Below, one piece after another: positions 1-5,623 of a DNA stretch of 7,012 bases. The stretch comes from Proteiniphilum sp. (GTDB lineage Bacteria; Bacteroidota; Bacteroidia; Bacteroidales; Dysgonomonadaceae), in the NCBI GenBank assembly GCA_012728465.1, contig JAAYFB010000377.1, forward strand, positions 1 to 7,012, written 5' to 3'. The position numbers were made by a program, and so were the translations under genes. The notes under the pieces are model-generated. The model ran no database searches and was not told where the DNA came from. It was given only the letters and a program-made list of their open reading frames with translations. The first letter of the stretch is position 1. Every line of letters begins with the position of its first letter.

Positions 1-907
1 ATTGAATACCATAAATATATCCCAGCCATTCTGCAGAAAAAACTAGGTCACATTTCTTCCATTCAGGTTTGGTGACTCTAAAAACTATTCCATTCCATTT
101 TTGACAAGCTTTTTCAAAATTAAATTCTAATCCTTTACCTAAAGCATAATCTTCCATCAATGGCAAGAAATACCTTCTTGTTAGTCTATCTAAAAACTCA
201 TCATAACTTGTTTTGAAGATAGTTGATGCTGCCTCATAATTGTCAACTAGTAAGTCTAATATTTCCTCTTTATTTTTTGTGTCCATATCTTGATTTGTTA
301 GTGTTTTTAAGTGATTTATGTATTGTAAAATAGTCTCTCTAACCATAGGTAGTCGTACTGCTAAAGATGCAGATTTTTCAAGCCAATCTATGATTGTATC
401 TTTAAATGAAATTGGAAGGTATTTGACTTCCTTACTACTTTGGTTTGATGCTTTTTCTCCCCAAAGGGTAAGGTATAGTATCTGGTATTGTCTATATTTT
501 TTCTTTGCATAGTTGTTGTATCTAATCAACTGTTGATCTTGGTCGCCAGCATATATCTTATTTTCAATAATTAAGCAGTTACCATTCTTATCCTCAATAG
601 TAATATCAATGCGTCCATCATCTTCAGCATGATGCTCCGTTTTTACTTTAGCACTCATTGTATCAAAACCCTCAATCGTGAAGTCGTCACCTAAAGTCTC
701 TATGAAGCTGTCGAGTAATTTGTGCTTTAGTCCGTGAGTTCCTTTGGGACTAAGAAACTCAGCAATAATAGCCGAGTGGGTGTTCTCATAGTGATTTACA
801 CCACAAATTCTAAACATATTAAATCTACTTCCCGTAGCATCTAATATTTCATCATTTTTCTTTTTAATAGTATTTACTTGTTCAAGTAAGCTTTTAATTT
901 TATACAT
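1..907 (-). CDS. PD-(D/E)XK nuclease-fold protein, C-terminus cut by window edge
   Basis: An open frame runs leftward from ATG 905-907 for 302 codons without a stop and leaves the window, so the C-terminus is missing. Residues 39-61 hold the helix typical of this family (NHYENTHSAIIAEFLSP, with E50). The catalytic core follows: GRID with D101, then IIENK with E115 and K117, then AGDQDQQL (121-128). Together these make a D-x13-E-x-K active site followed by the Gln-rich helix, matching the PDDEXK_4-like group of the PD-(D/E)XK superfamily. All core residues are present, so a DNase activity is plausible. The substrate cannot be read from the sequence. The region past residue 160 shows no domain I recognise. 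There is no Shine-Dalgarno before the ATG. The gene follows a zinc-finger-like small gene by 34 bp on the same strand, so the two are probably co-transcribed. It is more AT-rich than the transporter and mnmA to its right. Family fold confidence is high; a role in defence or restriction is inference. Confidence 0.85.
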   Translation of the reverse strand, partial: MYKIKSLLEQVNTIKKKNDEILDATGSRFNMFRICGVNHYENTHSAIIAEFLSPKGTHGLKHKLLDSFIETLGDDFTIEGFDTMSAKVKTEHHAEDDGRIDITIEDKNGNCLIIENKIYAGDQDQQLIRYNNYAKKKYRQYQILYLTLWGEKASNQSSKEVKYLPISFKDTIIDWLEKSASLAVRLPMVRETILQYINHLKTLTNQDMDTKNKEEILDLLVDNYEAASTIFKTSYDEFLDRLTRRYFLPLMEDYALGKGLEFNFEKACQKWNGIVFRVTKPEWKKCDLVFSAEWLGYIYGIQ

Positions 908-941
908 TTGATATTGTTTAAATTGGTTATTTTTATTGCTT

Positions 942-1193
942 TTACAGTGCAGGCGCATGCTTTCCTTTATTTCCACCCAATGGATGCCTATAGCAGTTGG
1001 CAGCAGTTAATGAAATTAGCGTACGATATGATTGCCCGCAATGTTTACAAGTGTATTTGTCTTTTTCGCTACCTTGATAAAGTTTATGTTTTCCTTTATT
1101 TCCACCATATGGGTGTCGAAAGCAATTAGCGGCGGTTAGGCTGTTCACGTTTCGGAACTTTGTGCCACAATATTCACAGTAATAATTAGCCAT
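942..1193 (-). CDS. Small protein of two tandem CxxC/CxxH zinc-finger-like repeats
   Basis: An 83-residue protein made almost entirely of two copies of one 43-residue unit. Each copy reads CxxCG, then SLTAANC, then RHPxGGNKGKH. The putative metal ligands are C6, C9, C24 and H27 in copy 1 and C49, C52, C67 and H70 in copy 2, with a further conserved His at H36 and H79. The spacing C-x2-C-x14-C-x2-H suggests one zinc ion per unit, and the basic GGNKGKH tail of each unit suggests nucleic-acid contact. This is inference from composition. I recognise the pattern as one seen in small uncharacterised Bacteroidota proteins but know no assigned function. ATG 1191-1193 is the natural start because the first CxxC follows immediately. 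It is the first gene of a probable two-gene unit with the downstream nuclease-fold gene. A plus-strand open frame over the same bases is an antisense shadow. Confidence 0.8.
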   Translation of the reverse strand: MANYYCEYCGTKFRNVNSLTAANCFRHPYGGNKGKHKLYQGSEKDKYTCKHCGQSYRTLISLTAANCYRHPLGGNKGKHAPAL

Positions 1194-1219
1194 AGTGTTA
1201 TGTTTTTAAATGTTTTAGG

Positions 1220-1227
1220 CAAAGATA
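1220..1227 (-). promoter_or_regulatory. Candidate -7 element (TATCTTTG) of the zinc-finger/nuclease unit
   Basis: Read on the minus strand, the eight bases are TATCTTTG, an exact match to the Bacteroidota -7 consensus TAnnTTTG. They lie 26 bp before the ATG of the zinc-finger gene, which would leave a leader of roughly 20 bases. No TTG is found 19-21 bp upstream. That place is occupied by an inverted repeat, so the promoter may be weak or need an activator. Confidence 0.5.
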
Positions 1228-1230
1228 TAA

Positions 1231-1256
1231 CTATGTTATGCCGAATGATGGCATAG
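1231..1256. repeat. Inverted repeat in the -7/-33 spacer, candidate operator
   Basis: TATGCC at 1237-1242 is mirrored by GGCATA at 1250-1255 around a 7-base centre. CTATG at 1231-1235 also pairs with CATAG at 1252-1256. On the minus strand the repeat lies directly upstream of the TATCTTTG element, where a -33 box would be. No T-run adjoins it, so it does not look like a terminator. A binding site for a dimeric regulator is a reasonable reading but unproven. Confidence 0.4.
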
Positions 1257-1347
1257 ATAAATGTTATTCTTATGTAAAAGCAAAAATAACAATTTTATTC
1301 TGAATTCAATTGTCAAAAACGATTTAATAAGCAAAACATACCGATAC

Positions 1348-1387
1348 AAAAACACCTCACTTTGGATATTTAATATCCAAAGTGAGG
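1348..1387 (-). terminator. Rho-independent terminator of the POT transporter gene
   Basis: A perfect 16-bp inverted repeat (arms 1355-1370 and 1372-1387, cctcactttggatatt and its complement) has a single central base. In practice the innermost A-T pairs would open to form the loop. On the minus strand it is followed by TG and then five T (bases 1352-1348). It starts 50 bp after the transporter stop codon. No T-run follows on the plus strand, so it acts in one direction and isolates the transporter from the downstream zinc-finger/nuclease unit. Confidence 0.85.
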
Positions 1388-1436
1388 CGCGTTGTTATCA
1401 CTTACTACAAATATTTATCTAATAACTACAAATATT

Positions 1437-2969
1437 CTACCTAATTCCGTGCATCAACTTCTGCAGCCACTTCGACAATAAGAAAAGTATCAGAGAAGCA
1501 ATTGCTGACATCACCACGAATATCATAAAGAAATCGTAGAGTGACGAAACCTCAAAGCCCATAAATATTTTTGATTTCCCTGCTTCGGGATATAGCGAGC
1601 TTAATGAGCCGGCAAATTTATTGGCAGTTGCCATCGATAGGTACCACACTCCCATCAACAATGATGCGAAGCGCGCTGGCGAAAGTTTATTAACCATGGA
1701 TAGGCCAATGGGCGAAAGTGTAAGCTCGCCCGTGGTGTGAATAAAATATAGACCCGTAAGCCAAAGCATGCTCACTTTTGTGCCCGGCTCTACGTTTTTC
1801 ACGCCGATGGCTATTAATAAATATCCTAACGAAAGCAGAAACAGACCAATGGCTTGCTTGGTGGGCGAGGCGGGCTCTATGCCCTTTTGACCTAGTTTTA
1901 GCCACATGGTGGAGAAGATGGGTGCAAGCAATACCACAAAAATGGCGTTGAACGATTGGAACCAGCTAGCAGGCATTGTCCATCCTAAAATGGTACGGTT
2001 GGTTTGCTCGTCGGCAAAGTAGGTGAGCGAGATGCCCGCTTGCTCGAACGCCGACCAGAAGAATATCACGAAAAAGGCGATGATATATATCACCAATATC
2101 CTTTGCCTCTCGATGGAGGTTAGCGATTTGTCGGAAATGACAAAGCCAGGCACCACAATACATGCCGAATAGATGAGGGCACCAATTATGTCGCCATCGA
2201 ACCAATTGTTGAACAAGAAAAACAGACCCACGCCAGCCCCAATCCATATGGCAAGCTTTGCAAAGCTAAGTTTTTGGTGCTCCTCGTCATCTTTCTTTTG
2301 GTTGTGCTCCTCTTTTGATGCTGGAATGAAGCCGATTGGCGTGCCATCGTGACTTACTAAGTACTTATGCTGTTTGGCAACATAGATAATAAGGCTCGCA
2401 ATCATTACAAGAGCTGCCCCTAGGAAGCCCCACTTGAAGTCGGCAGGATTGCCCGTGTCTCCTAAAAATCCGCAAGCCAATGGCGCAAAGAATGCTCCCA
2501 CGTTTACGCCCATATAAAAGATGGTGTATGCCGAGTCTAAGCGTTTATCGCCTGGTTCGTATAATCTACCCACAATTGACGAAATGTTGGGTTTGAAGAA
2601 ACCATTTCCGAAAATCAATCCCCCCAATCCTGCATACATAAGCCACTTGGCTAGCTCTATGTTCTCATAATTGAGCGCACTAAAAAACATCAGAAACTGT
2701 CCCAACACCATCATCAAGGCTCCCCAGAATATTGACTTGCGCATTCCCAAATATCTATCCGCCACGTATCCACCAATGAGGGGTGTAAGATACACGAGGC
2801 CCGTGTAATTTCCATATATTGCTGATGCCAGCTCTTTGTCGAGCATCAGGGCATTTATTAAATATAATACGAATATTGCACGCATGCCGTAGTAGCTAAA
2901 TCTTTCGGACATTCCCGTCACGAATATGAAATAAAGCCCCTTTGGATGCGCTTGTTGTGTAGTTGCCAT
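1437..2969 (-). CDS. Proton-dependent oligopeptide transporter, POT/PTR family (MFS)
   Basis: A 510-residue inner-membrane symporter that should import di- and tripeptides with protons. Family marks in order: SERFSYYGMR at 21-30 (the ERFxYYG motif of TM1), DRYLGMRKS at 71-79 in the TM2-3 loop, FFKPNIS at 124-130 with K126, the PTR2 signature FYMGVNVGA at 151-159, FWSAFEQ with E309 in TM7, and GELTLSPIGLS with E415 in TM10. About 14 hydrophobic segments are visible. A charged linker at 200-235 (KKDDEE) joins the two six-helix halves. Length is normal for bacterial POTs. One oddity: the full motif is ExxERFxYYG, and here the first Glu is Gly (G19), while E22 and R23 remain. ATG 2967-2969 is preceded by a consensus promoter (2995-3024) and a 25-base leader with no clear Shine-Dalgarno. 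The gene stands alone, divergent from mnmA and closed by its own terminator. Substrate specificity cannot be read from the sequence. Confidence 0.95.
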   Translation of the reverse strand: MATTQQAHPKGLYFIFVTGMSERFSYYGMRAIFVLYLINALMLDKELASAIYGNYTGLVYLTPLIGGYVADRYLGMRKSIFWGALMMVLGQFLMFFSALNYENIELAKWLMYAGLGGLIFGNGFFKPNISSIVGRLYEPGDKRLDSAYTIFYMGVNVGAFFAPLACGFLGDTGNPADFKWGFLGAALVMIASLIIYVAKQHKYLVSHDGTPIGFIPASKEEHNQKKDDEEHQKLSFAKLAIWIGAGVGLFFLFNNWFDGDIIGALIYSACIVVPGFVISDKSLTSIERQRILVIYIIAFFVIFFWSAFEQAGISLTYFADEQTNRTILGWTMPASWFQSFNAIFVVLLAPIFSTMWLKLGQKGIEPASPTKQAIGLFLLSLGYLLIAIGVKNVEPGTKVSMLWLTGLYFIHTTGELTLSPIGLSMVNKLSPARFASLLMGVWYLSMATANKFAGSLSSLYPEAGKSKIFMGFEVSSLYDFFMIFVVMSAIASLILFLLSKWLQKLMHGIR

Positions 2970-2994
2970 TTTGTTTGTTTTTGTGATTGATGTG

Positions 2995-3024
2995 CAAAAT
3001 TAGCATAAAAAAATAGGTTGACAA
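2995..3024 (-). promoter_or_regulatory. Consensus Bacteroidota promoter for the POT transporter
   Basis: On the minus strand TTG (3024-3022), a 19-base spacer and TAATTTTG (3002-2995) match the Bacteroidota sigma-ABfr pattern TTG-N19-TAnnTTTG in every fixed position. The -7 element ends 25 bp before the transporter ATG. This is the best promoter in the window. Confidence 0.8.
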
Positions 3025-3033
3025 ATATTTATC

Positions 3034-3099
3034 GAATAACAACTGAAGAGCAACCAAACATCTACTGAATTACAACCGAATATCCTCAAAATTACAATC
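3034..3099. repeat. Degenerate tandem repeat, six units of 11 bp
   Basis: Read in steps of 11 from 3034, the plus strand gives six units (starting at 3034, 3045, 3056, 3067, 3078 and 3089) with consensus GAATTACAACC. All six have A at positions 2 and 3 and C at position 7. Five of six have C at position 10, four have T at position 4 and four have G at position 1. The clearest copies are at 3034 (GAATAACAACT) and 3067 (GAATTACAACC). The array fills the space between the transporter's -33 TTG (3022-3024) and the -7 element of mnmA (3107-3114). Eleven bases is about one helical turn, so every unit shows the same face of the helix. A regulator array, intrinsic bending, or chance in AT-rich DNA are the options. 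Confidence 0.55.
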
Positions 3100-3106
3100 T
3101 TATTTG

Positions 3107-3114
3107 TAACTTTG
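3107..3114 (+). promoter_or_regulatory. Candidate -7 element (TAACTTTG) of mnmA
   Basis: TAACTTTG matches TAnnTTTG exactly and lies 26 bp before the mnmA ATG. No TTG is present 19-21 bp upstream; that segment belongs to units 5 and 6 of the 11-bp repeat. The -33 contact may therefore be degenerate or replaced by a bound protein. Confidence 0.6.
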
Positions 3115-3130
3115 CATCTTACAATATAAA

Positions 3131-3134
3131 GGAG
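3131..3134 (+). promoter_or_regulatory. mnmA: Shine-Dalgarno GGAG of mnmA
   Basis: GGAG, preceded by AAA, stands 6 bp before ATG 3141. It is the only convincing Shine-Dalgarno before a gene in this window, where the other starts lack one as is usual in Bacteroidota, and it fixes the mnmA start. Confidence 0.75.
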
Positions 3135-3140
3135 ATAAGA

Positions 3141-4205
3141 ATGGAAATAGCAGCATTGGTATCGGGCGGCGTGGATAGCTCCGTGGTGGTGCATCAGCTA
3201 AAGGAGTCGGGCTACGACCCAACTCTATTTTACATAAAGATAGGCATGGAGGACGAACATGGTTACATTGACTGTCCTTCCGAAGAAGATATAGAGCTAG
3301 TTACGCTCATCGCAAAGAAGTATGGTTGCCGCTTTGAGCAGGTTTCTCTTCACGAAGAATATTGGGACAGCGTGGTGAAATACACCATCGACTCCGTAAA
3401 GCGCGGACTGACCCCCAACCCCGACATGATGTGCAATAAGCTCATCAAGTTTGGCACGTTTGAAAAAAAATGGGGACATCATTTCGACAAAATAGCCACG
3501 GGACACTATGCCACCACCACCGAAATAGATGGCGAGGTATGGCTCTCAACGTCCAAAGACAAGGTGAAGGACCAAACCTATTTTCTTGGGCAAATCGAGT
3601 ACATGCAAGTGGCGAAACTTATGTTCCCCATTGGCAATTTGTTGAAATCAGAAGTTCGTCAAATAGCCATCGATAGTGGTTTGCCTTCTGCAAAAAGGAA
3701 AGATAGCCAAGGTATTTGTTTTTTGGGTAAAGTAAACTACAATGATTTCATTGGTCGCTATCTTGGCGAAAAAGAGGGATTGATAGTGGAGCTCGAAACT
3801 GGAAATATCATAGGCCGACACAAGGGCTATTGGTATCACACCATTGGTCAGCGCAAAGGCTTAGGCTTGAGTGGTGGTCCATGGTTCGTTATCAAAAAAG
3901 ATATAAATAGAAATATCATATACGTTTCAAAAGGGTATGACACAAAATATCAGTATGGAAATGTGGTAAACTTGCAGGGCTTCTCATTTATCACTCGCGA
4001 TATTTGGGGCGACTTTGAGGGCGAACGAGATATATCGTTCAAAATTCGCCACACTCCCGAGTTCACACATGGTCGCATCACTAAAGTGGGCGATATGTAT
4101 AGCATACATTCCGACGACCCCATTCAGGGGATTGCCGCAGGGCAATATGGAGTTATCTATGATGAGGCAGGCAAGCTGTGCTTGGGTAGTGGTATGATTA
4201 TATAA
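3141..4205 (+). CDS. mnmA: tRNA-specific 2-thiouridylase MnmA
   Basis: A cytoplasmic enzyme that adds sulfur at position 2 of wobble uridine 34 in tRNA-Lys, tRNA-Glu and tRNA-Gln. It activates the base with ATP and takes sulfur from a persulfide relay. The PP-loop SGGVDSS is at 8-14. [12 protein letters not shown] (93-104) carries the catalytic C98, and DSQGICFLG (188-196) carries the second catalytic C193. KDQTYFL is at 143-149. The central-domain motif [16 protein letters not shown] is at 233-248, and the C-terminal beta-barrel ends with [12 protein letters not shown] (330-341). At 354 residues it has full length (E. coli about 368) and no key residue is missing. The start is supported by the GGAG site and by beginning directly at the PP-loop strand. 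It is transcribed alone from a divergent region shared with the peptide transporter and followed by a weak hairpin with a T-run. The sequence resembles MnmA of Bacteroides and relatives from memory. Bacteroidota genomes often encode more than one MnmA-like protein, so a paralogue elsewhere is possible. Confidence 0.97.
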   Translation: MEIAALVSGGVDSSVVVHQLKESGYDPTLFYIKIGMEDEHGYIDCPSEEDIELVTLIAKKYGCRFEQVSLHEEYWDSVVKYTIDSVKRGLTPNPDMMCNKLIKFGTFEKKWGHHFDKIATGHYATTTEIDGEVWLSTSKDKVKDQTYFLGQIEYMQVAKLMFPIGNLLKSEVRQIAIDSGLPSAKRKDSQGICFLGKVNYNDFIGRYLGEKEGLIVELETGNIIGRHKGYWYHTIGQRKGLGLSGGPWFVIKKDINRNIIYVSKGYDTKYQYGNVVNLQGFSFITRDIWGDFEGERDISFKIRHTPEFTHGRITKVGDMYSIHSDDPIQGIAAGQYGVIYDEAGKLCLGSGMII

Positions 4206-4214
4206 ATTAAAATC

Positions 4215-4236
4215 GATATTTAATATCAGTTTTTTT
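4215..4236 (+). terminator. Weak hairpin plus T-run after mnmA
   Basis: GATATT (4215-4220) and AATATC (4222-4227) form a short AT-rich palindrome, followed after two bases by seven T (4230-4236). It begins 10 bp after the mnmA stop. The stem is weak (six pairs, two of them G-C), so termination may be partial and the next gene could receive read-through. Confidence 0.45.
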
Positions 4237-4309
4237 ATCAATAATCACTGTGTTATAAAATTAGAGATTTGTTTTAGAGTTATACAATTTATTAGTGTTT
4301 TTTATTGCA

Positions 4310-4942
4310 ATGATGGACTTATTTAAGGGTGTACAGTTCGTTGATGTTATAGAATTTATCGGGACTTTTGCGTTTGCAGTCAGTGGCGTTAGGCATGCTG
4401 CATCCAAAAATTTCGATTTGTTTGGTGCTTTCACCATTGGTTTGTTCACTGCCGTTGGTGGCGGAACCATTCGTGACCTACTGCTTGGGGTAACTCCTTT
4501 TTGGATGGCAAATAGTGTCTATCTGTGGGGCACTTTGCTAGCAATGTTATTTGTCATGATATTTAAATCGAAGGTGGTGAAACTTCATTATACCATCTTC
4601 CTGTTTGATAGTATTGGACTAGGACTCTTCGTAGTTGTGGGTGCCGAAAAGGCGCTGTCTCTAGGTTTTGCTCCTTGGGTAGCAGTGGTGATGGGAACAA
4701 TCACGGGCTCATTTGGAGGAATGCTTCGTGATTTGATGATTATGCAAATGCCTTTAATATTTAGAAAAGAGATATATGCTTTTGCTTGTGTGGTGGGGGG
4801 AATATTTTTTACAATTGGCTATTCTCTCAATTTAAATATGGTGGTAAATGAAGTGATCACTGCTCTCATTGTTATATTAGTAAGGATATTGGCTGTGAAG
4901 TATCATTGGGAGTTGCCAAGATTAAAAGATATACACCATTAG
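4310..4942 (+). CDS. TRIC family / UPF0126 membrane protein (YicG-like)
   Basis: A 210-residue integral inner-membrane protein with seven hydrophobic segments and two homologous halves. Half one carries AVGGGTIRDLLLG at 48-60 and half two carries TGSFGGMLRDLMI at 132-144. These paired Gly-rich xxRD motifs define the UPF0126 family. Prokaryotic members with solved structures are trimeric intracellular cation (TRIC) channels conducting potassium, while the Pfam family is now labelled glycine transporter. Which activity applies here cannot be read from the sequence. The C-terminus is short and basic, ending in His-His. A GTG at 4295 would add five residues, but ATG 4310 or the adjacent ATG 4313 is more natural. 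No Shine-Dalgarno is present before any of them and no TAnnTTTG element was found upstream. The gene lies 104 bp after mnmA, beyond a weak terminator, and no functional link to mnmA is apparent. Confidence 0.9.
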   Translation: MMDLFKGVQFVDVIEFIGTFAFAVSGVRHAASKNFDLFGAFTIGLFTAVGGGTIRDLLLGVTPFWMANSVYLWGTLLAMLFVMIFKSKVVKLHYTIFLFDSIGLGLFVVVGAEKALSLGFAPWVAVVMGTITGSFGGMLRDLMIMQMPLIFRKEIYAFACVVGGIFFTIGYSLNLNMVVNEVITALIVILVRILAVKYHWELPRLKDIHH

Positions 4943-5043
4943 TAGCTATCGTTCTCACTTTCTAACCAGATATTTATTAGATGCTGTTTTTCTATAAATG
5001 TCTAATTGTAAACAGCTAATCAGCCCAAAGCCAATATTTTAAT

Positions 5044-5051
5044 TATCTTTG
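5044..5051 (+). promoter_or_regulatory. Candidate -7 element (TATCTTTG) directly before the beta-barrel gene
   Basis: TATCTTTG is an exact TAnnTTTG match ending 3 bp before ATG 5055. No TTG occurs 19-21 bp upstream. If used, transcription would start at or just after the start codon, giving a leaderless or nearly leaderless mRNA. A chance match is possible in this AT-rich gap. Confidence 0.35.
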
Positions 5052-5054
5052 TAT

Positions 5055-5567
5055 ATGAAAATAAAGCTACTTACAAGAAATATTTTGCTCCTAGCAGCAC
5101 TTTTACTATTCAGCACTTCAAAGTCATTAGCACAATATAATGGCACATTTGGCATGGGTGCACATCTTAACTATGCCACAGAAATAGCTAGACCGGGCAT
5201 TGGCTTGGACATACATTATTATTTAACCAATAATTTTCGCATTGCTCCTTCATTGACTTATTATATGAGTGTGAAGAATAAAAGCATGTGGAATATTGAT
5301 GGCGATGTTCACTATGTAGTGCCGATTGGCACGCAATTTTCTTTTTATCCATTGCTCGGTTTGCATTTTTCTGAATGGAAGAATATGAAAGAATTATCGG
5401 AGCCAAGCGATAAAAATATTTATAATAAAAGGCTAGGGCTGAATGCTGGTTTAGGTTTTCAGTACGATTTGAGCTACAAAACCCGTGCTACTTTTGAGGT
5501 GAAATATCAATCTATCAAAGACTACTCGCAGGTGGCCTTTATGCTAGGAGTGGGCTTTTGGCTTTAG
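5055..5567 (+). CDS. Small secreted outer-membrane beta-barrel protein
   Basis: A 170-residue protein with a clear signal peptide: basic start (MKIK), hydrophobic core at 9-19 and a likely signal peptidase I cut after SLA at 24-26, leaving a mature protein beginning QYNG. There is no lipobox Cys. The mature part is built of alternating hydrophobic and polar stretches typical of transmembrane beta-strands (for example GIGLDIHYYL, FRIAPSLTYYMS, FSFYPLLGLHF, LGLNAGLGFQY, ATFEVKYQSI), and it ends VAFMLGVGFWL. Its size fits an eight-stranded barrel of the OMP_b-brl/OmpX-like type, with polar loops around 105-127. The exact family and any ligand are not evident. ATG 5055 is chosen over a TTG two codons upstream because it begins a standard signal peptide and the TTG lies inside a promoter-like motif. 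There is no Shine-Dalgarno. It stands 112 bp after the TRIC gene and 56 bp before hflX on the same strand. Confidence 0.85.
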   Translation: MKIKLLTRNILLLAALLLFSTSKSLAQYNGTFGMGAHLNYATEIARPGIGLDIHYYLTNNFRIAPSLTYYMSVKNKSMWNIDGDVHYVVPIGTQFSFYPLLGLHFSEWKNMKELSEPSDKNIYNKRLGLNAGLGFQYDLSYKTRATFEVKYQSIKDYSQVAFMLGVGFWL

Positions 5568-5623
5568 TGCTTCGTTTGCCCCCATTCACAAATCATAATA
5601 TATATTTATAGACACACTACTTG

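Noticed and set aside
318..512. Plus-strand open frame of 64 codons
   Set aside because: It is antisense to the PD-(D/E)XK gene, which has recognisable catalytic motifs in the opposite frame.
908..1129. Plus-strand open frame of 73 codons
   Set aside because: It lies antisense to the zinc-finger gene, whose repeated Cys/His pattern is clearly the coding signal. The plus-strand product has no recognisable features.
1690..2247. Two minus-strand frames in another phase inside the transporter gene
   Set aside because: They are fully contained in the POT reading frame, have Trp/His/Arg-rich products without family features and have no start signals of their own.
3034..3099. CRISPR-like array
   Set aside because: The repeat unit is 11 bp with no spacers and no cas genes nearby, so it is a direct degenerate tandem repeat, not a CRISPR.
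3297..3506. Minus-strand frame opposite mnmA
   Set aside because: The sense frame contains all MnmA motifs, and the antisense product is featureless. The same applies to the opposing frames at 3648-3839 and 3984-4241.
4983..5016. Inverted repeat GCTGTTT / AAACAGC before the barrel gene
   Set aside because: The arms are only 7 bp with a 20-base loop and no T-run follows, so it could easily arise by chance. It is not strong enough to call a terminator or operator.
5576..5608. Promoter for hflX (TTG at 5576-5578 and TATATTTA at 5601-5608)
   Set aside because: The spacer is 22 bp and the -7 element misses the final G, so the match is too weak to list as a feature.
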